Shown here: positions 34,169 through 42,680 of the stretch, in pieces
Position numbering within the stretch: position 1 is the first letter of the stretch
Layout of the letters: every line of letters starts with the position of its first letter
Assembly (NCBI GenBank): GCA_964615765.1
Contig: CAZTQN010000003.1
Span: 1-64,000, forward strand
Direction: 5' to 3'
Source of the DNA: CAZTQN01 sp964615765
GTDB taxonomy: Bacteria; Planctomycetota; Phycisphaerae; Phycisphaerales; UBA1924
Length of the DNA stretch: 64,000 nucleotides
Translations under genes and position numbers: made by a program
The notes under the pieces: model-generated
The model's input: only the letters and a program-made list of their open reading frames with translations
Databases searched by the model: none
Told to the model about the DNA's origin: nothing

Positions 34169-37138
34169 TTACGGGCAGCCCGTGAAGTAGGAGGTCAGGA
34201 AGTCGAAGACGTCCTGCACCGTCAGCGAGCCGGAGTTGTTGACGTCGGCGGCGAAGTTGCTGGAGAAAAACGCGCCGAGGAAGTCGAAGATGTCCTGGAC
34301 GGTGAGGTTGCCGCTGCCGTTGAAGTCACCGATGCAGGGCGACTGGCCGATGACGCCGGCGACCTGGATGTCGGTGATGGCCCACCAGCCGGAGTCCTTG
34401 TCGGTGAAGCGGATGATGGCGGAGGTGGCGTTGCCGGGGTTGTTGAGGTTGACGGTGACGATCTCGTCGGTAGCGGTCGTCTTGTTCGCGGGGTTCCAGG
34501 TGAGGCGGTTGAGCCAGGTCGTGCCGCCGTCGTAGGACACGTCGACGGTGGAGATGTGCCCGGCCTCGCTGAACCAGCCGCTGCGGAAGGTGACCTTGAG
34601 CGAGTTGGGGTTCAGGCCGGCGATGTTGTACGCGGGGCTGAGCAGGTTCGAGGTGCCGTCGCAGTTGCCGGCGGCGTAGTCGCTGATGAAGGCGGTGGGG
34701 GCGAGGAACTGGTTGCGCACGCCGCCGAGGTCGTTCCAGGCTTCAACGACCCAGGCGCCCCAGCCGTCGAACTCCGGCCCGAGGCAGTTGACGTTGCTGG
34801 CGGTCGAGGTGAACCCGCCCGGCTGAACGGCGACTTCGGAGAAGTAGCGGCAGCCGCCGATGGAGGGGCCTTCGGTCGGGGGGACGGCGGCGCCCTGAGC
34901 GCCGTCGAAGTTCTCGAAGAAGATGCTGGCGCCGTTCTGGCGAACGCGGATGTTGTCGAACGCCCACCACCAGTCGTTACGGGCGCGGGTCATGCTGAAC
35001 TCGAAGCGGACGGCGGTGGCGTTGGCCGGGGCGCCGAGCGCGTCGAGATCGAGCAGCACGCTCTCGTTCTCGGCGTCGGGCTTGAAGTTGGGCAGGGTGT
35101 TGATGGACTGGTAGATGAGCACGTCCTGCGTGACCGGGCCGCCCGGCGTGGTGTAGACGGCCTTGATGGTGGCGGTCTGGTTGTTGACCGCGATCCCGCC
35201 GTCGTTGAACGTCGCGTCGTCCGCGCCTTCGGGGCGCCACGAAGAGTCCAGGGCCAGCGTCAGGTCGTTCACCGTGCCCGTCAGCGGGATCGTCGGGCTG
35301 GTCAGGAATGCGTTGAACTCGGCGTTGCCGTTGTCGAAGTCATCCCACTCGTCGGGGTCGGCGACGGCGACGCGGCCGAGACCCTTGGTGAAGAACTCGC
35401 GGTTCTGGGTGTCGACGGAGGGGCTGCCCCACCACTCGCGGAAGGGGAAGGACCAGCCGCGCCACTCGTCGCGGCCGCAGGTCGCGCCGCAGTAGGGCGC
35501 GCCCAGACCGTCACGCGGGTCGAAGAGTTCCGTCCAGCCGGCCGGGGCGTCGGGCGCCCAGGGGAGCGTGCACGCGTCGTAGTCGATGTTGAGGGCCAGC
35601 GCCATGTTGGCGGTGGTGGGCGTGGTGCTGGCGACGGGGATGTTCGCCTGGCCCTGGAAGAGCCGGACGTCATCGATCGCCCAGTAGCCTTCGTTGCCGC
35701 CTTCGTAGTTGAACGAGAGCACGACGCTGGTCGCGCCCGCGGGGACGGACACCGGCGCACCGATGATTTCGCTCTGGGCGGCGGCCTTGAAGTTGACGGC
35801 GAGCTGGTCGGACGACCAGTTGATCAGCGTGACGGTCTGGCCGCCCGGGCTAAAGGTCGCCGTCACCTGGGCCGTCTGCGAGCCGGCGGGGAACCAGGAG
35901 GAGTCGAACGTCATCGCCAGCAGGTTGGCGGTGCGGGCGGCGATGTTGATGCTGGGGGTGGAGTAGATGGTGTTCAGGCGGCCGGAGGGCGCGCCGGATT
36001 CGAAGAAGTTCTGGCCGTCGGCGACGGCGATGAGGTTGTCGCCGAGCGTGAAGGCCTTGGCCGGGGTGTTGCCGGAGACGCAGGTCCAGTAGTCCTTGCT
36101 GGTGAACGACCAGCCGCGCCAGTCGGGGGTGCCGCCGGTCGCGGGGGAGAGGAGCGAGACGCTGCCGGCGTTGGGCGCGGTGAGCGTGTAGGCGTTGGGG
36201 CCGCACACGCCCGAAGCGCAGGCGAGGACGCCTTCGTTCTCAGCCGGGCCGAGCGGGACGGCGTCGAAGGTCTCGGCGAAGAGCGTGCCGGTGTTCGCGG
36301 TGAAACCGATGTTGTCGACCGCCCACCACCAGTCGTTGCCGGCGTTGAGCAGGGCGAACTCGAAGCGGACGCTGACGGAGCCGACGGGCGCGTTGAGATC
36401 GGCCGCGTTCAGAACCACCAGCTCGTTCGGGGCGTCGTTCTTGAAGTTCGGGAGGGCGGGGTCGGACTGGTAGCGGAGAACTTCGACGCGGGTGTCGCTA
36501 GTGCCGTTGCTGTAGATGGCGGTCACGACGGCGGTCTGGTTGTTGGTGCGAGGCAGGCCGTCGTCGCCGAACTCGTCACGCCAGGACGACGCGAACTGGA
36601 GCTGCAGGCTGCTGAGGTCCGCACCGGCAAGGCTGATGCTGGGCGTGGTGACCAGGCCGTTGTAGTAGCCGCAGCGGGTGTCGGGGTCGCCCTGATCGTC
36701 CCACTCGTCGGCGTCGGCGATCATGACGTTGCCGCTGGCGAAGCCGAGGGTCCCGGCGAGCGGGTCGGTGTTGAAGAACTCGGCGCGGCGCTGGTTGCCG
36801 GCGGCGGTGGTCCAGAACGAACCGCTGGCGATGGACCAGCCTTCCCACTCGTTCACGCCGGCGTCGGGAGCGCAGTTACTGCAGTCGAAGACGTTCGGGA
36901 GCGGCGTGCAGCCGCCGGTGCGGCAGAAGAACGAGGCCACGCCGCAGTCGTTGCGAAGCCATCCCGCGGGGAAGTTCTGCGTCCACACGCCCACGGTGGG
37001 GCAGGCGGGATCGCTGGCCGTCTGATTGCGCACGGCGCTATCGAACGACTCGGTAAAAAACGTTTGCCCGTACGAGGCCTGAGCAGCGGCAAGCAGGGCC
37101 GCGGCGGTCAGACAGCCATTCCTCATCGACTTCTTCAC
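34169..37138 (-). CDS. Large secreted protein with jelly-roll repeats and a dockerin-like C-terminus
   Basis: A 989-residue exported protein without a recognised enzyme domain. Signal peptide (CLTAAALLAAAQASYGQ) is followed by about five related beta-sandwich units of 160-190 residues. Each has a start like FDSA or FDAVPLGP, an EWEGWS/EWRGWS motif, ADADEWDD or its variants, and NDWWWAVDN or a relative. The last 60 residues are dockerin-like: FNGSGNLTVQD and VNNSGSLTVQD calcium loops. It is related to the neighbouring phosphodiesterase's repeats. Starts at GTG 37138 with GGGAGA six bases upstream. A surface-attached carbohydrate-binding role is plausible but unproven. Confidence 0.88.
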   Translation of the reverse strand: MKKSMRNGCLTAAALLAAAQASYGQTFFTESFDSAVRNQTASDPACPTVGVWTQNFPAGWLRNDCGVASFFCRTGGCTPLPNVFDCSNCAPDAGVNEWEGWSIASGSFWTTAAGNQRRAEFFNTDPLAGTLGFASGNVMIADADEWDDQGDPDTRCGYYNGLVTTPSISLAGADLSSLQLQFASSWRDEFGDDGLPRTNNQTAVVTAIYSNGTSDTRVEVLRYQSDPALPNFKNDAPNELVVLNAADLNAPVGSVSVRFEFALLNAGNDWWWAVDNIGFTANTGTLFAETFDAVPLGPAENEGVLACASGVCGPNAYTLTAPNAGSVSLLSPATGGTPDWRGWSFTSKDYWTCVSGNTPAKAFTLGDNLIAVADGQNFFESGAPSGRLNTIYSTPSINIAARTANLLAMTFDSSWFPAGSQTAQVTATFSPGGQTVTLINWSSDQLAVNFKAAAQSEIIGAPVSVPAGATSVVLSFNYEGGNEGYWAIDDVRLFQGQANIPVASTTPTTANMALALNIDYDACTLPWAPDAPAGWTELFDPRDGLGAPYCGATCGRDEWRGWSFPFREWWGSPSVDTQNREFFTKGLGRVAVADPDEWDDFDNGNAEFNAFLTSPTIPLTGTVNDLTLALDSSWRPEGADDATFNDGGIAVNNQTATIKAVYTTPGGPVTQDVLIYQSINTLPNFKPDAENESVLLDLDALGAPANATAVRFEFSMTRARNDWWWAFDNIRVRQNGASIFFENFDGAQGAAVPPTEGPSIGGCRYFSEVAVQPGGFTSTASNVNCLGPEFDGWGAWVVEAWNDLGGVRNQFLAPTAFISDYAAGNCDGTSNLLSPAYNIAGLNPNSLKVTFRSGWFSEAGHISTVDVSYDGGTTWLNRLTWNPANKTTATDEIVTVNLNNPGNATSAIIRFTDKDSGWWAITDIQVAGVIGQSPCIGDFNGSGNLTVQDIFDFLGAFFSSNFAADVNNSGSLTVQDVFDFLTSYFTGCP

Positions 37139-37481
37139 AGATGTTCTCCCTTCGGTGCGGTTCGCAATGGTTCAACCACGAAGGGGGTAATCTACCGCAC
37201 GCGATTCGGCGCTCAAGAGCATCTTCGTGAAGGTTTCACCAATACTTCAGGGGGGTATTCGCCGACACATTACGTTCGCTCTTAACACATTCCGGCGCGA
37301 TTGTTCACGATGCGCAAAGATCGTGTGAAGGCGTCCGCGCATCGGACAGGCCGCTTTGCCTGAACATTGCGCAATCTTCATGATCCACAACCGGAACCCG
37401 AGATGCTCGCGGTTACACTCTCGGCCTCGCAAGGGCATGGGGCCCGCGCGTTCGACTTTGACCGCTCGTGGAGATTGACCA
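37139..37481. other. Divergent intergenic region, 343 bases
   Basis: This is one of the few AT-richer stretches of the window and carries no convincing gene. It serves two divergent genes. Besides the possible promoter at 37189-37216 it holds a small inverted repeat, CACGAT at 37307-37312 and ATCGTG at 37321-37326, with an 8-base spacer, that could be an operator or hairpin for the plus-strand gene. Confidence 0.6.
37189..37216 (-). promoter_or_regulatory. Possible sigma-70-type promoter for the 989-residue protein gene
   Basis: Minus strand TTGAGC (37216-37211), 16 bases, then TAGATT (37194-37189). Each hexamer matches four of six consensus bases, and the leader to the GTG at 37138 would be about 45 bases. 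Planctomycete promoter rules are poorly known, so this is tentative. Confidence 0.35.
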
Positions 37482-38465
37482 GTGCGCACCATCGAACGCC
37501 CCTGTGGCGGCCCGCGGTGTGTTCGTCGGCGTGGCTTTACGCTCATCGAACTGCTAGTGGTCATCGCAATTATTGCGCTGCTGATCTCGATCCTGCTGCC
37601 GAGCCTTGCGAGCGCGCGACGCTCCGCCCGGGCCGTGAAATGCGGGAGCAACATGCGACAGATCTACGTCGCAATCCTCGCGTACAGCAACGATTACAAG
37701 GCCTTCCACCATGCACGACGGCTCAACTGGCACGAGCGGTGGTACACACTGAACAACCTACCGATGGCGCCCGGTCAGAAGCCAGATCCTCTCAATACGC
37801 GGCTGGTTCGTCCCTACGACATCAACTACACCTCCGTTTCCGGAGATGGCGCCCGGGTGGATACTGCGTACTGGGGGAATCTCTTCGACACCTATCTTGC
37901 GCCAGATTTCGCGTTCAGCGATGTCTACTATAATGCGGGGGGAGTGACTGTCTTCCCCCTTCCGGGTTGGCAGACGTGGCAGTGCCCGGATGCATCGTAC
38001 ATGGATATTGATGAACTCCCGCCCAGCCTGAGCGGAGTCCGTCGAACCAACTTCCTGTACGATCAAGCCTACCAAACGTATAGTTTTAACGGTACGAACA
38101 CGATCCAGTACGCCCCGGACGGGACGCTTGACAACTGGTTCAACGGCGAGCGTCCACGGCAGATCACCTCGCCGGCGCTCCCGGCACAGCTGGTGATGTT
38201 CCAAGACGCGATGGAACACATGCTTGACAACAACGGAGACACGCTCGCAGATCTTGACCAGTACGATAACAATCCGAACGTGCCCGACGATTGGTTCACA
38301 CAGTTCTTCCGCCACAAGAATGGGACGCAAACTATCTGGGGTGACGGGCATATGGTGTCCGTGTATGCTCCAGAGAAGAAGGCGGAAACCCGGTACTCGC
38401 GCCCGAAGTTCGAACCCTTCTATACAGGCTACTTCCCACCGGGCGACCCAGCGCTGCGTCCGTAA
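37482..38465 (+). CDS. Prepilin-type N-terminal domain protein (planctomycete pseudopilin family)
   Basis: A 327-residue type IV pilin-like protein. After a short Arg-rich leader comes the prepilin peptidase site RRGFTLIELLVVIAIIALLISILLPSL, cut after the Gly before FTLIE. The rest is an outer domain with KCGSNMRQIYVAIL, GDGHMVS-type ending and several Trp and Tyr. Planctomycetes carry many such proteins; their job is unknown. GTG 37482 has GGAG eight bases upstream. The third codon positions are less GC-rich than those of neighbouring genes, so this gene may be a later arrival or under different codon pressure. Confidence 0.88.
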   Translation: MRTIERPCGGPRCVRRRGFTLIELLVVIAIIALLISILLPSLASARRSARAVKCGSNMRQIYVAILAYSNDYKAFHHARRLNWHERWYTLNNLPMAPGQKPDPLNTRLVRPYDINYTSVSGDGARVDTAYWGNLFDTYLAPDFAFSDVYYNAGGVTVFPLPGWQTWQCPDASYMDIDELPPSLSGVRRTNFLYDQAYQTYSFNGTNTIQYAPDGTLDNWFNGERPRQITSPALPAQLVMFQDAMEHMLDNNGDTLADLDQYDNNPNVPDDWFTQFFRHKNGTQTIWGDGHMVSVYAPEKKAETRYSRPKFEPFYTGYFPPGDPALRP

Positions 38466-38498
38466 GCCGGTGGTCGGCAATCTCACTCTCACTCGAAC

Positions 38499-39887
38499 AT
38501 GCCGAACGCCCGGCCGCTCTCTGGCAGTCCCATGTGGTCCGAGCAGCTCGATCGAACCGAAGGCGACATCAACCTGACGCCCTCCCGCGCCGTGTGGCAA
38601 TCGCGTCACGACGCGGCGACACGCGATCTGCTCGCCCGCGACGCCGACGCGTTCGTGCACCAGTCGTTGTCGTCGCCGTGCCTCGATGTATTGGCGTCGG
38701 CACAGGGCTCGACGATCACGACGGTCTCCGGGCGGGCGCTGCTCGACTTCCACGGCAACTCGGCCCACCAGGTGGGGTACGGGCACCCGCGCGTTGTTGA
38801 CGCGGTGCGACGTCAGCTTGAAACGCTCCCGTTCTCGCCGCGGCGCTATACCAACGCCGCGGCGGTCGATCTCGCCGAGCGGCTGGGATCGATCTCTCCC
38901 CGCGGAGCGCTCACGAAGGTTCTGCTGGCCCCGGGCGGGGCCGAGGCCATGGGGATCGCGCTCAAACTGGCGCGGATGGCGACCGGGCGGTTCAAGACGA
39001 TCTCCATGTGGGACGCGTTCCACGGCGCCTCGCTCGACACCATCTCGATCGGCGGGGAAGCGCTGTTCCGCAGTGGCGCGGGTCCGCTCCTGCCGGGGTG
39101 CGAGCATGTGCCACCCGCCGTGCCCTCGCGGTGCGTGTTCGGCTGCGGCGGGTCGTGCGCGATGCGTTGTGCCGATTACATCGGCTACGTGCTCGAGCGC
39201 GAGGGAGACGTTGGCGCAGTGATCGCCGAGCCGATCCGGTGCACGACCGTCGACCTGCCGCCCCCCCACTACTGGCAGCGCGTGCGCGAACTGTGTGACA
39301 AGCACGGCGCGCTGCTGATCTTCGACGAGATTCCGATCGGGCTCGGGCGGACGGGCGCGATGTTCGCGTGCGAGCACGAGGGCGTCGTGCCGGACATGCT
39401 GGTGATCGGCAAGGGGCTGGGCGGGGGCATGATGCCGCTCGCAGCGCTGCTGGCCAGGCCGGGGCTCGATGTCGCCAAGCACGCCGCCCTTGGTCATTAC
39501 ACGCACGAGAAGAGCCCGCTCGCCTCGGCCGCGGCGCTCGCGACGCTCGATGTCATCCGGGACGAAGGGCTCGTGCAGCGCTCGCGCCAGCTCGGCATGG
39601 TTCTGGTGGATCGGCTGCGCGATGTGGCCCGCCGGTGCATCAGCGTAACCGACGTGCGCGGGCGCGGCCTGCTCGTCGGCGTCGAGATCGGCCCCACGCA
39701 TCGCCAGCCGGACCCGACGATCACGGCGGAGCGCGTCATGTACGCGAGCATGGAGCGTGGGCTGTCATTCAAGGTGTCGGGCGGACGCGTGCTGACGCTG
39801 ACGCCGCCGCTGACGATCACGGAAGCCGAGCTCGACCGCGCGATCGACATTCTCGCGGAGTCGATCGACGTCGCCGAGCGTTCGTGA
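38499..39887 (+). CDS. pbfA: (R)-1-hydroxy-2-aminoethylphosphonate ammonia-lyase (class III aminotransferase fold)
   Basis: PbfA is a PLP enzyme of the class III aminotransferase fold that removes ammonia from (R)-1-hydroxy-2-aminoethylphosphonate, leaving phosphonoacetaldehyde. The 462-residue protein shows FHGNSAHQVGYGHPRVV, LLAPGGAEAMGIALKLAR, MWDAFHGASLDTISIGGEALF, AEPIR, LLIFDEIPIGLGRTG (Asp276 for the pyridine nitrogen), IGKGLGGG (Lys305 for PLP) and GHYTHEKSP. Four cysteines every four residues (212, 216, 220, 224) are notable. The start may be ATG 38499 or ATG 38532. No ribosome site separates them. It converges on phnY, 27 bases apart, which places it in the phosphonate locus. Confidence 0.85.
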   Translation: MPNARPLSGSPMWSEQLDRTEGDINLTPSRAVWQSRHDAATRDLLARDADAFVHQSLSSPCLDVLASAQGSTITTVSGRALLDFHGNSAHQVGYGHPRVVDAVRRQLETLPFSPRRYTNAAAVDLAERLGSISPRGALTKVLLAPGGAEAMGIALKLARMATGRFKTISMWDAFHGASLDTISIGGEALFRSGAGPLLPGCEHVPPAVPSRCVFGCGGSCAMRCADYIGYVLEREGDVGAVIAEPIRCTTVDLPPPHYWQRVRELCDKHGALLIFDEIPIGLGRTGAMFACEHEGVVPDMLVIGKGLGGGMMPLAALLARPGLDVAKHAALGHYTHEKSPLASAAALATLDVIRDEGLVQRSRQLGMVLVDRLRDVARRCISVTDVRGRGLLVGVEIGPTHRQPDPTITAERVMYASMERGLSFKVSGGRVLTLTPPLTITEAELDRAIDILAESIDVAERS

Positions 39888-39914
39888 ACCGCGCGGCGGC
39901 GAGCGATCGATCCA

Positions 39915-41342
39915 TCACCACGGCATGGAGAACGTCTTGACGGTGGTCATCCACCGGCAGGCCTCGGCGACACCTTCCTTCACGCCCAGGCCGGACATCT
40001 TCACGCCGCCGAACGGCGTGCGCTCGGTGCGATAGCCGGGCAGTTCGTTGATGTTGACGTTGCCGGTCTTCACGCCGCGGACAACCTGCATGGCCCAGTC
40101 GAGGCGTTGGGTGACGACGCCGGTGGAGAGGCCGTAGGCCGTGTCGTTGGCGAGCGCGATCGCGTCGGCGACGGAGTCGACGGGCATGATCTTGGCGATG
40201 GGGCCGAAGGCTTCCTCGCGGACGACGCGGCTGTGTCGCGGAACGTTGTCGAGCACGCACGGCTCGAGCAGCGCCCCGCGCCGCGACCCGCCGCGGAGGA
40301 GTTTGGCGCCGTCGGCGATCGCGGCCTGGATCAGCGATTCGAGATGGCGGGCGCTGCGTTCGTCGATGACTGTGCCGACGCGGGTAGCGGGGTCGGCGGG
40401 GTCGCCGGCGGTGTACTCGGCGGCGAGCGCGTTCACACGCTCGGCGAACGGGCGTGCGATGGAGCGGTCGACCAGCAACCGCTTGGCCGCGGTGCACCGC
40501 TGTCCGGAGTTGCGGAACGCGCCCTCGCACGCGAGACGGGCGGCCAGATCGAGGTCGGCGTCGGCAAGCACGATGAGCTCCGAGTTGCCGCCGAGTTCGA
40601 GCGCCAGACGCTTGTACCCGGCGGTGCGGGCGATCTCAAGGCCGACGGCGGTGCTGCCGGTGAACGTGAGACACTCGATCTGCTCATTCCGGACGAGCGG
40701 TTGGGCCACCTGATCGGTCGGGCCGAGCAGCACGCTGAGCATCGGGGCGGGCAGGCCCGCCTCGAAGAGCGTGCGCGCGAGCAGGAGCGCGGTGAGCGGG
40801 GTCTTCTCGGAGGGCTTAAGGACGACCGGCACGCCGACGGCGACGGCGGGGCCCAGCTTGTGAATCACGGTGTTAAGCGGGTGGTTGAAGGGCGTGATGG
40901 CGGCCACGCACCCGACCGGCTCGCGGAGCGTGAAGACACGGCGCGCCTTGCCGGCGGCGGTGACATCGCAGGCGTACGCCTCGCCGTCGTCGTGCAGCGC
41001 CTCCATCGCGGAGAACTGCAGCACGTCGAGCGCTCGCCCGACTTCGTACCGCGTCTCGCGCATGCACAGCCCGCTCTCGGCGGAGATGAGCGTGGCGAAG
41101 CGGTCTGGGTCGCGGGCGAGGGCGTCGCGTGTGCGCATCAGGATCTGCGAGCGCTCGTGGCGCGACAGCGGGCACGTGTACGCGCGAGCAGCGGCGACGG
41201 CGTGATCGACCTGCTCCCGCCCGGCGAGCGCGATCCGCCCAACAAGGCGGCCGTCGTACGGGCTCCGCACTTCCGCGACGCTGTCCGACGCGAAAGGCTG
41301 GCCGGCGAGGAACAACGGTGTGATGTCGGCGTGTGCGGTCAT
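39915..41342 (-). CDS. phnY: Phosphonoacetaldehyde dehydrogenase
   Basis: Oxidises phosphonoacetaldehyde to phosphonoacetate with NAD+. The 475-residue aldehyde dehydrogenase has FNHPL with His154, PSEKTPL, LALELGGN with Glu249, and the catalytic Cys283 in GQRCTAAKR, preceded by Arg282 as in known PhnY. FGGVKMSGLG near the end is also typical. The specific substrate is inferred from these residues and from the position 31 bases behind phnA and beside pbfA. Confidence 0.92.
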   Translation of the reverse strand: MTAHADITPLFLAGQPFASDSVAEVRSPYDGRLVGRIALAGREQVDHAVAAARAYTCPLSRHERSQILMRTRDALARDPDRFATLISAESGLCMRETRYEVGRALDVLQFSAMEALHDDGEAYACDVTAAGKARRVFTLREPVGCVAAITPFNHPLNTVIHKLGPAVAVGVPVVLKPSEKTPLTALLLARTLFEAGLPAPMLSVLLGPTDQVAQPLVRNEQIECLTFTGSTAVGLEIARTAGYKRLALELGGNSELIVLADADLDLAARLACEGAFRNSGQRCTAAKRLLVDRSIARPFAERVNALAAEYTAGDPADPATRVGTVIDERSARHLESLIQAAIADGAKLLRGGSRRGALLEPCVLDNVPRHSRVVREEAFGPIAKIMPVDSVADAIALANDTAYGLSTGVVTQRLDWAMQVVRGVKTGNVNINELPGYRTERTPFGGVKMSGLGVKEGVAEACRWMTTVKTFSMPW

Positions 41343-41373
41343 CGGTATAGGTCCATGGCGCGGCGTGTGGTGA

Positions 41374-42639
41374 TCAGGCTCGCGTGCCGTTGATGGTGAG
41401 GTCGAAGACGTCGAAGTTTCGTGGGTCGCGCCGGGCGTGTCGATCCGCATCGGGATGGAGCGGCGTGCTGAACAGGAGCGGGACGAGTTCTTCGTACCGC
41501 CCGCCGTGGCTGCGGAGCGAGCCGCGCAGCGTGGACAGATCGTGGTCGGCGGGTTTGGTGCCCAGGACGGTGCGCTTGCCGGCGATGACAACGATCTCGC
41601 CGCCGCGGTGGGCCGGGAGTTCAAGCAGGCGGTGCGCGGCGGGCCCGAGCAGAACCTCCGTCACGCCGGGCAGGGCGCTGATCGCGTCCGCGACGGCGCG
41701 GGCTCGGGACGGGTCAGCGAGGTAGATCTGCGCGAACGAGCCGAGCGAGGCGTGATGGACGACGTAGGGGTCGGTGATGGGGAGGATGACGTGGGCGCCG
41801 GGATCGATGGCGCGGACCACGGGCTCGAGGAAGACGATGTCGGGCTCGCCGGCGGCGTTCACCTTGGCGTTCATGCCGTGATCGGCGGTGATGCCGACCG
41901 TCACGCCAAGATCGAGCAGCCGCGCGATGTGCCGATCGATGCGGCGGTAGAAATCGATGGCTTCCGGCTCGTGCGGAGCGTGGGCGTGCTGGATGAAGTC
42001 GGTGGTTGAGAGGTACAGCAGGTCGGCCAAGCCGCGGGCGGCCAGCTCCGCGCCGAGTTCAAGCACCCACACGCTGGCGTCGGCGCTGTAGATCTCCGGC
42101 GGGCCGTCGTTGCCGAGCAGCGCGAGTTCCGCGGGAATGCCGGCGGTCTCCGGCGTCGCTTGAGCGGACTTCTCGCTGGACAGGCTGATGCCGCGCTCCG
42201 GCCCGATGGTCATGCCTTTCGAGAGGATGGCGCGGAGCTTGTCCTTCGCGGTCAGCACGCACGGCCGCCGCCTGGCCTGCTGCGCCGCAGCGAGGATCGT
42301 CGGCACGGCCAGGAACTCCGCCGAGTTCATCATCGTCGGCTTGCCGGTGGCGCGGTCGAGGAAGTAGTTGCCGCCGATGCCGTGCGCCGCCGGGGGCACG
42401 CCCGTGATGATGCTCGAGTTGTTCGGGTTCGTGAACGAGGGCATCGCGGAGCGGGCCTGGAACCGCCCCGCGGTGCGGATCATGCGTTCGAGCGCCGGCG
42501 CGACCCCCGCGGCGAGCGCGGCGTTGATGTACTCGTCGCTCGAGCCGTCCAGGCAGATGATCGCGAAGCGGCGGTTGTCGACGGTGTACCGGCGCGCGTT
42601 GCACGTGAAGACGGCCGGCTGTGGTGATGGGCTTGGCAT
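41374..42639 (-). CDS. phnA: Phosphonoacetate hydrolase
   Basis: Cleaves phosphonoacetate to acetate and phosphate, using two zinc ions. The 421-residue protein has all ligands of the alkaline phosphatase fold at the positions expected from PhnA of rhizobia: Asp31 (CLDGSSDEY), nucleophile Thr70 (SFTNPNNSS), Asp214 and His218 (TTDFIQHAHAP), Asp253-His254 (TADHGMN) and His378 (RSHGG). It lies 41 bases after phnE and 31 before phnY, in one operon with the importer. Confidence 0.95.
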   Translation of the reverse strand: MPSPSPQPAVFTCNARRYTVDNRRFAIICLDGSSDEYINAALAAGVAPALERMIRTAGRFQARSAMPSFTNPNNSSIITGVPPAAHGIGGNYFLDRATGKPTMMNSAEFLAVPTILAAAQQARRRPCVLTAKDKLRAILSKGMTIGPERGISLSSEKSAQATPETAGIPAELALLGNDGPPEIYSADASVWVLELGAELAARGLADLLYLSTTDFIQHAHAPHEPEAIDFYRRIDRHIARLLDLGVTVGITADHGMNAKVNAAGEPDIVFLEPVVRAIDPGAHVILPITDPYVVHHASLGSFAQIYLADPSRARAVADAISALPGVTEVLLGPAAHRLLELPAHRGGEIVVIAGKRTVLGTKPADHDLSTLRGSLRSHGGRYEELVPLLFSTPLHPDADRHARRDPRNFDVFDLTINGTRA

Positions 42640-42680
42640 CGGGTGTCTCGTCGGTTTGGAAGGCGGTTCACGGGCGTAGT

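Noticed and set aside
34058..37285. 1075-codon open frame opposite the large dockerin-type gene
   Set aside because: Gly/Val/Glu/Asp-rich shadow sequence without motifs, antisense to a gene with signal peptide, repeats and dockerin-like end.
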